A stretch of DNA of 64,000 nt. Origin: CAHJXF01 sp038225855 (GTDB lineage Bacteria > Pseudomonadota > Gammaproteobacteria > Burkholderiales > Burkholderiaceae_D). Where the stretch lies: NCBI GenBank assembly GCA_038225855.1, contig JBBRQU010000005.1, positions 62,001 through 126,000 of the forward strand, read 5' to 3'. This document shows positions 25,180 through 36,631 of this stretch, in pieces. The translations under genes and the position numbers were made by a program. Numbering within the stretch: position 1 is the first letter of the stretch; each line of letters opens with the position of its first letter. The notes beneath the pieces are model-generated. The model saw nothing but the letters and a program-made list of their open reading frames with translations, was not told the origin of the DNA and ran no database searches.

Positions 25180-26778
25180 ATGAAAGTCACCAGACTCATC
25201 GTCGCGACGCTGCTCGCCGCAACCGTCACCGCGACGCTCGGCCTGACGGCGAGCGCGCCCGCGACCGCGGCGACGTTCCGCATGTCCAATCAGGGCGATC
25301 CGCTGTCGATGGATCCGCACTCGCTCAACGAATCGCTGCAGCTCACGTTTCTCAACAACATCTACGAGTCGCTGGTGGGCCTCGACAAGAATCTCAAGCT
25401 GGTTCCCGCACTGGCGACCGACTGGAAGCAGACTTCGCCCACCGTGTGGCGCTTCAACCTGCGAAAGAACGTCACCTTCCACGACGGCACGCCCTTCACT
25501 GCCGACGACGTGATCTTCTCGCAGGCGCGCGCACTGGCCGACGGCTCGGACATGAAAACTTACGTGGGCCAGGTCAAGGAGATCAGGAAGATCGACGACC
25601 ACACCGTCGACATCGTCACCAACGCGCCCTATCCAATTCTGCCGAACGTGTTCACGCGCTGGTACATCATGAGCAAGAAGTGGTGTGCCGACAACAAGGC
25701 CGAGCGCCCGGTCGACAAGCGCAAAGGCATCGAGAACTTCGCGTCCTTCAAGGCCAACGGCACCGGTCCGTTCCGCCTGAAGTCGCGCGACCCGAGCACG
25801 CGCACGGTGCTCGTCAAGAACCTCAATTATTGGGAGAAGGTCGAAGGCAACGTCGACGAAGTGATCTTCACGCCGATCGGCAATCCATCGACGCGCGTGG
25901 CCGCACTGATCTCCGGCGAGATCGACATGATGGAGCCGGTGCCGCAACAGGACATCGCGCGCATCAACGCGGGCGCCAACACGCGTGTCTTGCAGGGACC
26001 GGAGTTGCGCACGATTTTTCTCGGCATGGACCAGAAGCGCGACGAATTGCTGTACTCGAACGTGAAGGGCAAGAACCCGTTCAAGGACAGGCGCGTTCGT
26101 CAGGCCTTCTATCAGGCGATCGACATCGACACCATCAAGAGCAAGGTGATGCGCGGTGCGTCGACGCCCTCGGCGCTGATGATGGCGCCCGGCGTGCACG
26201 GCTTCGTGCCGGAATTGAACAAGCGTCTGCCCTACGACGTCGAGGCCGCGAAGAAACTGATGGTCGATGCGGGCTATCCGAACGGCTTCGAAGTCAGCAT
26301 GAATTGCCCGAACGACCGCTATGTCAACGATTCGGAGATCTGCCAGGCGGTGGCCGCGATGCTTGCGCGCATCAACGTCAAGATCAACCTGCAGGCCGAG
26401 ACGAAGACCTTGTACTTTCCAAAAATCCTGTCGCGCAACACGTCGTTCTACATGCTCGGATGGACGCCCTCGACGATCGACGCGCACGACGTATTGAACG
26501 CGCTGCTCGGCACGCCTGACGACAAGACCGGTCGCGGGCAGTTCAACCTGGGCGCATACAGCAATCCCAAGATCGACGAGCTGATCAGCAAGATCCAGTC
26601 GGAGACCGATGCGCCCAAACGCGACGCGATGATTGCCGAAGCGACTAAGCTGCATGAAGACGAAATCGGCCATCTGCCGCTGCATCAGCAATCGTTGGCG
26701 TGGGGTGTGAAGAAGAACGTCACGGTCGTGCAGATGGCGACCAACGACAACTTGCTGAAGTGGGTGGTGGTCAAGTGA
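25180..26778 (+). CDS. Peptide ABC transporter substrate-binding protein (DppA/SBP_bac_5)
   Basis: 532 residues with a Sec signal peptide (MKVTRLIVATLLAATVTATL, cleavage near ATAA). The SBP_bac_5 pattern is clear: FRMSNQGDPLSMDPHSLNES, VPALATDWKQTSPTVWRFNL, then NVTFHDGTPFTADDVIFS and NGTGPFRLKSRDPSTRTVLV. It collects di- or oligopeptides or related solutes in the periplasm and delivers them to DppBC. It is the only binding protein for two permease/ATPase sets in this region. It has its own promoter just upstream. Binding specificity cannot be read from the sequence. Confidence 0.94.
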   Translation: MKVTRLIVATLLAATVTATLGLTASAPATAATFRMSNQGDPLSMDPHSLNESLQLTFLNNIYESLVGLDKNLKLVPALATDWKQTSPTVWRFNLRKNVTFHDGTPFTADDVIFSQARALADGSDMKTYVGQVKEIRKIDDHTVDIVTNAPYPILPNVFTRWYIMSKKWCADNKAERPVDKRKGIENFASFKANGTGPFRLKSRDPSTRTVLVKNLNYWEKVEGNVDEVIFTPIGNPSTRVAALISGEIDMMEPVPQQDIARINAGANTRVLQGPELRTIFLGMDQKRDELLYSNVKGKNPFKDRRVRQAFYQAIDIDTIKSKVMRGASTPSALMMAPGVHGFVPELNKRLPYDVEAAKKLMVDAGYPNGFEVSMNCPNDRYVNDSEICQAVAAMLARINVKINLQAETKTLYFPKILSRNTSFYMLGWTPSTIDAHDVLNALLGTPDDKTGRGQFNLGAYSNPKIDELISKIQSETDAPKRDAMIAEATKLHEDEIGHLPLHQQSLAWGVKKNVTVVQMATNDNLLKWVVVK

Positions 26779-26799
26779 ACCATCGTTGCCCTCCGCTCG

Positions 26800-26990
26800 G
26801 CTTGGATCCCGGCCTTCGCCGGGGCGACGGATTGTTCCGAGCGCGCGCACGTTGCCGCCGTCTTCCCGGCGCAGGCCGGGATCCAAGTTCCGCGTATGCG
26901 CACTAGAAAATTGGACCCCGGGCCCCACCGGGCGACGTGCTTCCGTCGCTTGGACCCCGGCCTTCGCCGGGGCGACGGCAGTTGAGCGCG
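26800..26990. repeat. REP-like repeat cluster, family 1, copy C (four units)
   Basis: At least four units lie between dppA and dppC: GGATCCCGGCCTTCGCCGGG, the inverted GTCTTCCCGGCGCAGGCCGG, a decayed GACCCCGGGCCCCACCGGGC, and GACCCCGGCCTTCGCCGGGG. This is the densest array in the window. It separates the highly expressed binding-protein gene from the permease gene and could stabilise the dppA mRNA 3' end, as REP elements do elsewhere. Confidence 0.85.
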
Positions 26991-27002
26991 CCCCCGACTG
27001 TC

Positions 27003-27917
27003 ATGGCCCGGTCGCGGCTGTTCCGCGCCTGGGATAGCGACTTCCTCTATCAATATCGCCGCTCGCCGGTCGCGATCGGCGCGTCGGTGGTCGCACTGCT
27101 TTGTCTGGTGGGCGCGCTGTTCGCCGGATGGATCGCGCCTCACAATCCCTTCGATCTCGCGAGCGTCGATCTGTCGGACGCGCGTCTGCCGCCCGCTTGG
27201 ATCGAAGGCGGCAAGGCGACCTATCCGCTGGGCAGCGACGAGCAGGGACGCGACGTGCTGTCGGCGATTCTGTACGGCTCGCGCATCTCTCTGATCGTGG
27301 GCGCCGCGTCGGTATTGCTGTCGCTGATCATCGGCATCAGCCTCGGCCTGCTCGCGGGTTATGCCGGCGGTCGGGTCGATGCCGCGATCATGCGCATCGC
27401 CGACGTGCAACTCTCGTTCCCTGCGATCCTGATCGCGCTGTTGATCGACGGCGTGGCGCGCGCGGTCTTCAAGAACGCCGACGAAAATCTCGCCTTCCTG
27501 GTTCTCATCTTCGCGATCGCCGCATCCGGCTGGGTGCAGTACGCGCGCACCGTGCGCGGCTCGACCCTGGTCGAAAAGAATCGCGAATACGTGCAGGCCG
27601 CGCGCGTGATCGGCGTCGGCCCGATGGCGATCATGTTCAGGCATGTGTTACCGAATGTGACCGGGCCGGTGCTCGTGCTTGCGACCGTTCACATCGCAAC
27701 CGCGATCATCACAGAGGCGACGCTCTCGTTTCTCGGCGTCGGAGTGCCTCCGACCCTTCCCTCTCTCGGTACGCTGATTCGTAACGGCAACAACTTTCTT
27801 TTTTCCGGCGAGTGGTGGATAACGGTATTTCCCGGAGCGGCGTTGGTGCTGCTCGTGCTGTCGGTCAATCTGCTGGGCGACTGGCTGCGCGACGCCATCA
27901 ACCCGCGGCTGCAATGA
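27003..27917 (+). CDS. Peptide ABC transporter permease (DppC type), cluster 1
   Basis: 304 residues from the ATG at 27003; the frame is open from 26937 through the repeat, which is not family sequence. The N-terminal OppC_N helix is SPVAIGASVVALLCLVGALF. Then come YPLGSDEQGRDVLSAILYGS (DppC signature) and the EAA loop REYVQAARVIGVGPMAIMFR. Late helices include ATIITEATLSFLG-like ATAIITEATLSFLGVGVPPT. It makes the second half of the pore with DppB (22813). Downstream, a lipoprotein gene starts 34 bases later. Confidence 0.94.
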   Translation: MARSRLFRAWDSDFLYQYRRSPVAIGASVVALLCLVGALFAGWIAPHNPFDLASVDLSDARLPPAWIEGGKATYPLGSDEQGRDVLSAILYGSRISLIVGAASVLLSLIIGISLGLLAGYAGGRVDAAIMRIADVQLSFPAILIALLIDGVARAVFKNADENLAFLVLIFAIAASGWVQYARTVRGSTLVEKNREYVQAARVIGVGPMAIMFRHVLPNVTGPVLVLATVHIATAIITEATLSFLGVGVPPTLPSLGTLIRNGNNFLFSGEWWITVFPGAALVLLVLSVNLLGDWLRDAINPRLQ

Positions 27918-27951
27918 TCCGGGATCCCGTGGCTCTTTGATGGAGGCGACC

Positions 27952-28515
27952 ATGACTCGCAACTCGTCACCCCTTGAAACATCGCAGGCATCTGTGCTGC
28001 GCATTGCATCGTCGATCGCGGCGTCGATCGCTACGGCGGCCGCATTGTCGGCGTGCGCATCGGCGCCCTTGTCGTTCATCAACGATCAGCAGGTCTTCTA
28101 TCGTCAGGTGCTCAATCGCTTCCCGGTGCGCGTGCTCGCGATCGATGGCGCCTACACGGCGTTCCGGCCTGTGCCGATTTCGCCGGGCATGCATACGCTG
28201 CTGCTCGCGGCCTCGCCGGTTGCCGGTTTTCGCGTGCCGCCCGAGAAAACTTATCCGATGGACATCGCGCCGTGCACGCGCTACTACATCGCCGCGCAAC
28301 GCACGTCGCCGTTGCTGCAGGACTGGGACTTGGTGGTCGAAGAGACCTATCCGGTTGCCGGCTGCAATCCCGCGCAGGAACTCGAGAAGGCGAAGACGGC
28401 CGCGATCTCTGGCGCGACGCCACAGGGTTCGAGCTTCATCGAGTCGATCCGCGCGTCGTCCATCGCGTCATCCGCGTCATCCGCCCCCGCGCTTGCGCAG
28501 AGCGCATCGCGATGA
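27952..28515 (+). CDS. Uncharacterised lipoprotein inside dpp cluster 1
   Basis: 187 residues from the ATG at 27952, chosen for its GGAGGCGA ribosome site. The signal IASSIAASIATAAALSAC ends in a lipobox (LSAC). The mature protein starts ASAPLSFINDQQVFYRQVLN, continues with VRVLAIDGAYTAFRPVPISPG and has two later Cys residues (APCTRYYI and AGCNPAQE) that could form a disulphide. The C-terminus is Ala/Ser-rich. I do not recognise the family. Its position between dppC and dppD is unusual for such operons and suggests an envelope role linked to peptide uptake, but this is only inferred. Confidence 0.72.
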   Translation: MTRNSSPLETSQASVLRIASSIAASIATAAALSACASAPLSFINDQQVFYRQVLNRFPVRVLAIDGAYTAFRPVPISPGMHTLLLAASPVAGFRVPPEKTYPMDIAPCTRYYIAAQRTSPLLQDWDLVVEETYPVAGCNPAQELEKAKTAAISGATPQGSSFIESIRASSIASSASSAPALAQSASR

Positions 28516-28533
28516 CGACCTGATCTCTTGTCG

Positions 28534-30745
<2,212 letters not shown>

Positions 30746-30749
<4 letters not shown>

Positions 30750-31150
30750 AAACCATCACGACTATCGTCGCCGTTATCGTCCTGTTGATCCTCGGCGTCG
30801 CGTTCCTCAACTGGAACCTCATCACGCAACCGACGCCGGTCAACCTGTTTATCACGACCGTCAATCTGTCGATGCCGCTGCTGTTGTTGATCGGCCTGGT
30901 GATCGTCGCGGTGCTCTACTTCGCGACCATCGGACGCATCCGCATGGAGGCCGCGATCGAGTCGCGTGAGCTGCATCGCGAACTCGACCGCGCGCGCCGC
31001 GTGGCCGAAAAGGCCGAAGAGTCGCGCATCGCGGATCTGCGCACCTGGCTCGATCGCGAGATTCCGCAGATCGAGCTCAAGCTCGATCAGGCGCTCGAGC
31101 GGCTCGGGGTTCGAGCGCCGCTCTTCGATCGCACCGACGCGCAGCGCTGA
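30746..31150 (+). CDS. LapA-like small membrane protein with coiled-coil tail
   Basis: 134 residues. Two transmembrane helices (IVAVIVLLILGVAFLNWNLI and LSMPLLLLIGLVIVAVLYFA) are joined by a short polar hairpin. A charged helix follows (ESRELHRELDRARRVAEKAE), predicted to be coiled coil. This is the layout of LapA/YciS (DUF1049) proteins, which assist lipopolysaccharide assembly, but here the gene is translationally coupled to dppF. It is the last gene of cluster 1 and converges on the DUF2891 gene 12 bases away. A role in transporter stability is conceivable but unproven. Confidence 0.7.
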
Positions 31151-31162
31151 AGCCAGACGAGT

Positions 31163-32200
31163 TCAGCGAACCAGGGCGAGCACGGCGAACGACGCGAGCC
31201 AGTGCGTGCCCACGTATTCCCCTTCGGCTGCGTGTGGAAGCGACGCGGCGAGGTGATCCTCGATCGCGCGTGCCATGCCTGCACGCCCGACGTAGGGCAT
31301 CGCATCGATCAGCAATGACCAGCACCACGCGCGAGACAGATTGAGTCCGTCGAGGTGTGCGATGCGCGGATCGCTGCGATCGCTCACGCGCACCGGCGCA
31401 AGCCAGTGCGCGAACCTTTCGGTGCTCGGCATGAACGCCTGCCACCACGCAATGAACAGCGCATCGCCTGCGCGCGCGAGCACGCGTCGCATCAATGCGG
31501 CTTCGACGAGTCCTCCCGAAAGAAAATCCTCGCTGCTGCTCTCGTAGGCGACCGGATAGTCGCGATCGTTCGCGAACCATTGCATCGCCTTCGCGACGAT
31601 CGCGTCGTGCAAGGCACTTGCGTCGGCGATCTCCGCGTAGTCGAGCGCGAGCATCAACGCAAATGCACTGTTGCCATGCATGCCCGCGCGCGAAGGAAAT
31701 TCGGCGCGCGGCAGGTAGTCGATAAAGCGCGCGACGAAGGCATCGGCAAGCGGCTGCAGCGCATCGCGCCAACGCGCCGCGCGTGGATCGCCGCGGGCCG
31801 CCGCATGCAGCGCCGCCGAGAGCTTGAGCAACCACGCCCAACCGTAAGGTCGCTCGAACGAACGCGAACCGGGTCGATCGAGATACGCGCATTCGACCGC
31901 GATGCGCTCTTCGGTGAAATGCGCAGCAAGCCGAGTTGCGATCGCATCGGCCTCGGGCAGTTGCGGAAAGCGCGCGAACAGCGTGACCAGCGTCCAGTGC
32001 ATATGCACCGAGGAGTGCCAGTCGTAGCTGCCGTAGAACACCGGATGCAACGCCGACGGCCGCTCGACGTCGGTGGCCGCGTTCATCAGATGGTCGAGCT
32101 TGTTCGGGAACTCCGCGACGACGTTGGCCAGTGCCACGCGCGCGAAACGACTTGCGAGGGCTTGATCGAGCCCCTCGAAGCGGGAGGGCTGCGGCGTCAC
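31163..32200 (-). CDS. DUF2891 family protein
   Basis: 345 residues from the GTG at 32200, which overlaps the stop of the M20 hydrolase gene (GTGA). Characteristic stretches are NKLDHLMNAATDVERPSALH, HPVFYGSYDWHSSVHMHWTL, ERPYGWAWLLKLSAALHAAA and GMHGNSAFALMLALDYAEI. The many His and Trp residues and repeated helical hairpins suggest an alpha/alpha-barrel, as in glycoside-acting and related enzymes. The biochemical role of DUF2891 is not known to me. It is co-transcribed with the hydrolase and convergent with cluster 1, so it may act on the same substrates. Confidence 0.85.
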   Translation of the reverse strand: MTPQPSRFEGLDQALASRFARVALANVVAEFPNKLDHLMNAATDVERPSALHPVFYGSYDWHSSVHMHWTLVTLFARFPQLPEADAIATRLAAHFTEERIAVECAYLDRPGSRSFERPYGWAWLLKLSAALHAAARGDPRAARWRDALQPLADAFVARFIDYLPRAEFPSRAGMHGNSAFALMLALDYAEIADASALHDAIVAKAMQWFANDRDYPVAYESSSEDFLSGGLVEAALMRRVLARAGDALFIAWWQAFMPSTERFAHWLAPVRVSDRSDPRIAHLDGLNLSRAWCWSLLIDAMPYVGRAGMARAIEDHLAASLPHAAEGEYVGTHWLASFAVLALVR

Positions 32201-33390
32201 GCCTTCGCCAGAAACTTCTCCGCAAGCCGCACCCAATACGTCGCGCCGATCGGGATCAACTCGTCGTTGAAGTCGTAGCTCGGGTTGTGCAGCATGCACG
32301 GGCCCATGCCGTGTCCCGATTCGCGATGCGCGCCGTCGCCGTTGCCGATGAAGACGTAGCAGCCGGGCCTGGCCTGCAGCATGAACGCGAAATCCTCTGC
32401 GCCCATCGTCGGCTCGATGTCGGTCAACGTGTTGTCGTCGCCGACCACGTCGCGCATCACGCCCGCGGCGAAGTCGGTCTCCTTCACGTGATTGATGGTC
32501 GGCGGATAGTTGCGCTCGAAGTGCATCGTCGCGCTCGCGCCGAACGTGGTTGCGGTTCCCTCGACGATGCGCTTCATGCCTTCCTCGATCAGGTCGAGCA
32601 CTTCGGTCGTGAAGGTACGCACCGTGCCGCGCAGCAGCGCTTCGTTGGGGATGATGTTGTAGGCGTCGCCCGCATGGATCTGCGTGATCGATAGCACCGC
32701 CGTGTCGATCGGCTTCTTGTTGCGCGTGATCAGCGTCTGCAGGTTCTGCGCGATCGCACCCGCGGTCATGATCGGATCGACGCCGTTGTGCGGCATGGCC
32801 GCGTGCGCGCCACGGCCGGTCACCGTGATCTCGAACTCGTTGGACGACGCCATCATCGGCCCGGCGGTCACGCCGAAAGTACCGACCGCACTGCCGGGCC
32901 AGTTGTGCATGCCGAACACCGCGTCGCAAGGAAACTTCTCGAAGAGACCGTCTTCGATCATCACGCGCGCGCCGCCGCCGCCTTCTTCTGCCGGCTGGAA
33001 GATCAGGTTGAGCGTGCCATCGAAATTCTTCGACTCCGCGAGATATTGCGCGGCCGCGAGCAGCATCGCGGTGTGACCATCGTGGCCGCAGGCATGCATG
33101 CGGCCCGCGTTCTGCGAGCGATGGGCGAACTCGTTGTGTTCCTGCAGCGGCAGCGCATCCATGTCTGCGCGCAGTCCCACCGACTTCGTCCCCGACCCGA
33201 CCTTGAGCGTTCCCACCACGCCGGTCTTGCCCAGGCCGCGATGCACCGCGTAACCCCAATCGGTCAATTTGTTCGCGACGATCTCGGCGGTGCGCACCTC
33301 TTCGAACTTCAGTTCGGGATGCGCGTGGATGTCGCGACGTATGTGCGCGATGTCGGACTGGAATTGGACGATGCGATCGATGAGGTTCAT
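32197..33390 (-). CDS. M20D metallohydrolase (hippurate hydrolase-like)
   Basis: 397 residues from the ATG at 33390 (MNLIDRIVQFQSDIAHIRRD); a TTG at 33402 is the alternative. Metal-site motifs are VGLRADMDALPLQEHNEFAH, MHACGHDGHTAML and FQPAEEGGGGARVMIEDG. The lid domain shows GRGAHAAMPHNGVDPIMTAG, and the late ligand site is GAEDFAFMLQARPGCYVFIG. It cleaves N-acyl amino acids or similar amides in the cytoplasm. It stands divergent from dpp cluster 2 with a REP-like repeat between them, and is coupled to the DUF2891 gene. About the first 15 bases upstream contain CTCAACTATTTT (plus strand), shared exactly with the dppA promoter. Confidence 0.93.
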   Translation of the reverse strand: MNLIDRIVQFQSDIAHIRRDIHAHPELKFEEVRTAEIVANKLTDWGYAVHRGLGKTGVVGTLKVGSGTKSVGLRADMDALPLQEHNEFAHRSQNAGRMHACGHDGHTAMLLAAAQYLAESKNFDGTLNLIFQPAEEGGGGARVMIEDGLFEKFPCDAVFGMHNWPGSAVGTFGVTAGPMMASSNEFEITVTGRGAHAAMPHNGVDPIMTAGAIAQNLQTLITRNKKPIDTAVLSITQIHAGDAYNIIPNEALLRGTVRTFTTEVLDLIEEGMKRIVEGTATTFGASATMHFERNYPPTINHVKETDFAAGVMRDVVGDDNTLTDIEPTMGAEDFAFMLQARPGCYVFIGNGDGAHRESGHGMGPCMLHNPSYDFNDELIPIGATYWVRLAEKFLAKA

Positions 33391-33412
33391 GTAGGCACTC
33401 AACTATTTTCCC

Positions 33413-33490
33413 GTCGTCCCTGCGAACGCAGTGACCCAGCGGCGTGCTTTGACGACACTGGGTCTCCGCTTTCGCGGGAACGACAAACGT
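33413..33490. repeat. REP-like inverted repeat, family 1, copy D
   Basis: Units GTCGTCCCTGCGAACGCAGT and TCTCCGCTTTCGCGGGAACG face each other across the intergenic space between the divergent hydrolase and dppB2 genes. Confidence 0.8.
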
Positions 33491-33526
33491 CGCAGGCTAT
33501 CATGGCCGCGCCTCATCGAAACCTTC

Positions 33527-34504
33527 ATGCTCGTCTTCCTGATCCGCCGCTCGCTGCAGAGCATCGCCGTGCTGTTCGCGATGTCGCTGATCGTCTTCGC
33601 GGGCGTCTATGTGATCGGCGATCCGGTGCTGGTGATGATCAGCCCCGAGGCGACGCAGGCCGACATCGCCGCGACGCGCGTCGCGCTCGGACTCGATCAA
33701 CCTTTGTGGGTGCAGTACGGCCGCTTCATCGCGGGCGCGCTGACCGGCGACCTCGGACGTTCGTATGCGTACAGCGTGCCTGCCATCAAGCTGATTCTCG
33801 AACGCATGCCCGCGACGATGGAGCTCGCGGTCGTCGCGATGATGATCGCGATCGTGTTCGGCATTCCGCTCGGTCTGTGGGCAGGTCTCAAGCCCGATTC
33901 GATCGCGGGCAAGACCATCATGAGCGGCTCGATCCTCGGCTTCTCGCTCCCGACCTTCTGGGTCGGTTTGATGCTGATCATGCTGTTCTCGGTGTCGCTC
34001 GACTGGCTGCCCGCATCGGGCCGCGGCGCGACCGTCGATGTGTTCGGATTGAAGCTCTCGATCCTCACGCTCGATGGCTGGAAGCATCTCTTGCTGCCCG
34101 CATTCAACCTCGCGCTCTTCAAGCTCTCGCTGATCATCCGTCTCGTGCGCGCGGGAACGCGGGAGGCGCTGCTGACGGACTACGTGCGCTTCGCGCGCGC
34201 CAAGGGTTTGTCGAATGCGCGCGTGGTGGGCGTGCATGTACTCAAGAACATCATGATCCCGGTCGTCACCGTGATCGGCCTCGAGTTCGGTTCGGTGATC
34301 GCGTTCTCCATCGTGACCGAATCGATCTTCGCGTGGCCCGGCATGGGCAAGCTCATCATCGACTCGATCGGCGTGCTCGACCGGCCCGTGATCGTGGCGT
34401 ATCTGCTCGTCATCGTGACGGTGTTCATCGTCGTCAATCTGGTGGTGGACATCGCGTACTCGTGGCTCGACCCGCGCGTGCGGCTCGGTGGCGGCGACGC
34501 ATGA
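33527..34504 (+). CDS. Peptide ABC transporter permease (DppB type), cluster 2
   Basis: 325 residues from the ATG at 33527 (MLVFLIRRSLQSIAVLFAMS); the frame is open from 33431 through the repeat. The segment GDLGRSYAYSVPAIKLILER and the EAA loop DYVRFARAKGLSNARVVGVH match DppB/OppB. Its N-terminus is strikingly close to the cluster 1 protein (MLVFVLRR), but the rest differs, so the two clusters are paralogous rather than a recent duplication. It overlaps dppC2 by ATGA. No binding-protein gene accompanies it. Confidence 0.93.
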   Translation: MLVFLIRRSLQSIAVLFAMSLIVFAGVYVIGDPVLVMISPEATQADIAATRVALGLDQPLWVQYGRFIAGALTGDLGRSYAYSVPAIKLILERMPATMELAVVAMMIAIVFGIPLGLWAGLKPDSIAGKTIMSGSILGFSLPTFWVGLMLIMLFSVSLDWLPASGRGATVDVFGLKLSILTLDGWKHLLLPAFNLALFKLSLIIRLVRAGTREALLTDYVRFARAKGLSNARVVGVHVLKNIMIPVVTVIGLEFGSVIAFSIVTESIFAWPGMGKLIIDSIGVLDRPVIVAYLLVIVTVFIVVNLVVDIAYSWLDPRVRLGGGDA

Positions 34505-35499
34505 AGGCGTCCGAGCCGACGACCTTGCGCGACGATGCGCTGCTCGATGCGGGATTGGGTGCGGGCGTCCTTCCCACGGTGTCAAGCGGATCGCCGCTTC
34601 TCTCACCATCCTTGCGCTTCATCGCCGATTTCGCCGAGAGCCGCATCGCGGTGGCGGGCGCGATTTTGCTGGCGCTGTTCGCATTGGCGGCGCTCTTCGC
34701 GCCTTGGATCGTGCCACAGAATCCCTACGACCTCGCGCATCTCGACATCCTCGATGCGCGCCTGCCGCCCGGATCACTGTCGACCAGTGACGCGAGCGGA
34801 AGCGCGCGCGGCGACGTGACCCGCTACCTGCTCGGCACCGACGGTCAGGGCCGCGACATGCTGTCGGCGATCGTCTATGGACTTCGCATCAGCGTCGCGA
34901 TCGGCGTGATCTCGACCTTGTGCGCGGCGATCATCGGCGTATCGCTCGGCCTCGTCGCGGGCTATGCGGGGGGCAAGGTCGATGGCTTCGTGATGCGACT
35001 GGCCGATATTCAACTGTCTTTTCCCTCGATCCTGATCGCGCTGATCCTGCTCGCGTTCCTGCGTCCGGGCCTCGGCAACATCGTGATCGCATTGGTCGCT
35101 GTGCAATGGGCCTACTACGCGCGCACCGTGCGCGGCACCGCGCTGGTCGAGCGGCGCAAGGAATACATCGAAGCCGCGCGCGGCCTCGGACTCTCGACGA
35201 CGCGCATCGTGTTCGGCCATCTGTTGCCCAACTGTCTGCCGCCTCTGGTCGTGGTCGCGACCTTGCAGATCGCTTCGGCAATCGCCCTCGAAGCGACGCT
35301 GTCCTTCCTCGGCCTGGGCGTGCCGATCACCGAGCCGTCACTCGGGCTCCTGATCGCCAATGGATTCCAGGTGCTGTTCGCGGGCAAGTACTGGATCAGC
35401 GTCTATCCGGGTGTGGCGCTGGTGCTGTTGATCGTGGCGCTCAATCTGGTCGCGGACCGGCTGCGCGACATGCTCGATCCCAAGTTGAGGTCGCGATGA
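34501..35499 (+). CDS. Peptide ABC transporter permease (DppC type), cluster 2
   Basis: 332 residues from the ATG overlapping the dppB2 stop. A 40-residue cytoplasmic N-terminus (LRDDALLDAGLGAGVLPTVS) precedes the first helix VAGAILLALFALAALFAPWI. Then come YLLGTDGQGRDMLSAIVYGL and the EAA loop KEYIEAARGLGLSTTRIVFG, with late helix GEATLSFLG-like ALEATLSFLGLGVPITEPSL. It forms the second pore half with DppB2. A REP-like repeat separates it from dppD2. Confidence 0.94.
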   Translation: MKASEPTTLRDDALLDAGLGAGVLPTVSSGSPLLSPSLRFIADFAESRIAVAGAILLALFALAALFAPWIVPQNPYDLAHLDILDARLPPGSLSTSDASGSARGDVTRYLLGTDGQGRDMLSAIVYGLRISVAIGVISTLCAAIIGVSLGLVAGYAGGKVDGFVMRLADIQLSFPSILIALILLAFLRPGLGNIVIALVAVQWAYYARTVRGTALVERRKEYIEAARGLGLSTTRIVFGHLLPNCLPPLVVVATLQIASAIALEATLSFLGLGVPITEPSLGLLIANGFQVLFAGKYWISVYPGVALVLLIVALNLVADRLRDMLDPKLRSR

Positions 35500-35508
35500 A
35501 CGTGCGCT

Positions 35509-35587
35509 GTCGTTCCCGCGAAAGCGGGAATCCAGTGGCGTGCGAAATGCCAACGACGCTGGGTCCCTGCTTTTGCAGGGACGACGG
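35509..35587. repeat. REP-like inverted repeat, family 1, copy E
   Basis: Units TCGTTCCCGCGAAAGCGGGA and TCCCTGCTTTTGCAGGGACG face each other between dppC2 and dppD2, inside the operon. Confidence 0.85.
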
Positions 35588-35605
35588 CATCGCGAGCGCG
35601 ACGCC

Positions 35606-36631
35606 ATGAGTGCGGTGCTGGCAGTCACAAATCTCAAGACTCACTTCTTCACGAAGGCGGGCGTCGTGCGCGCCGTCGATGGCGTCGATCTCGTGGTGCG
35701 CGAAGGCGAGGTCGTCGGACTCGTCGGCGAATCGGGCTCGGGCAAATCGATCACCGGGCTGTCGATCATGGGACTGGTCGATGCGCCGGGCCGCATCGTC
35801 GAAGGCCGCATCGTGCTCACTGTCGACCGGCGCAGCGTCGATCTGCGCGCCCTCGATGACGAAGCGATGCGCCGGTTGCGCGGCAATCGGATCGCGATGA
35901 TCTTTCAGGATCCGATGATGACCCTGAATCCGGTACTCGCCATCGGCACGCAGATGATCGAGACACTTGCCGCGCATCAGGCAACCGATCGCATGTCGAA
36001 GACCGCGATGCGCGAACGCTCGGTCGAAGCGCTGGCGCGCGTGGGCATCGCGTCGCCGCGCGAGCGGCTTGCGGCCTATCCGCATCAACTGTCGGGCGGC
36101 ATGCGTCAGCGCGTCGCGATCGCGATTGCGCTGTTGAACGATCCCGACCTGATCATCTGCGATGAACCGACGACCGCGCTCGATGTGACGATCCAGGCGC
36201 AGATCCTCGCCGAGATGCAGACCTTGATTCGCGAATCGAACCTGGCCCTGATCTGGATCACGCACGACCTCACCGTCGTCGCCGGTCTCGCCGATCGCGT
36301 CGCGGTGATGTACGGGGGCCGGATCGTCGAGTCGGGTACGACCGCCGAGATCCTCGAAGCGCCGCGTCATCCGTACACGCACGGACTGATCGCCTCGACG
36401 CCGGCCGCGGCTGCGAAGCGAACCGATCGCGATCAAGACGCCGGCTCGCGTCGCCTCGCACAGATTCCCGGCACACCGCCGTCGCTCGCGCATCTGCCGC
36501 AGGGCTGCGCGTTCCGACCGCGCTGTTCGCATGCGACCGAGGCCTGCCTCGCCGAGCCGCCATCGATGGTCGATGCAGCGGGCCGCAGCCTGCGGTGCTT
36601 TCATCCGATCGAAGCGCAGGTGGCAACGTGA
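35606..36631 (+). CDS. Peptide ABC transporter ATP-binding protein (DppD type), cluster 2
   Basis: 341 residues from the ATG at 35606; the frame opens at 35540 in the repeat. Walker A is GLVGESGSGKSIT, the Q-loop is IFQDPMMTLNPVL, the signature is LSGGMRQRVAIA, Walker B is LIICDEPTTALDVT, and the H-loop is ITHDLTV. The oligopeptide-transporter tail has GCAFRPRCSHATEACL. It pairs with DppF2, whose GTG start overlaps its stop. Only 18 bases separate it from the preceding repeat. Confidence 0.94.
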   Translation: MSAVLAVTNLKTHFFTKAGVVRAVDGVDLVVREGEVVGLVGESGSGKSITGLSIMGLVDAPGRIVEGRIVLTVDRRSVDLRALDDEAMRRLRGNRIAMIFQDPMMTLNPVLAIGTQMIETLAAHQATDRMSKTAMRERSVEALARVGIASPRERLAAYPHQLSGGMRQRVAIAIALLNDPDLIICDEPTTALDVTIQAQILAEMQTLIRESNLALIWITHDLTVVAGLADRVAVMYGGRIVESGTTAEILEAPRHPYTHGLIASTPAAAAKRTDRDQDAGSRRLAQIPGTPPSLAHLPQGCAFRPRCSHATEACLAEPPSMVDAAGRSLRCFHPIEAQVAT

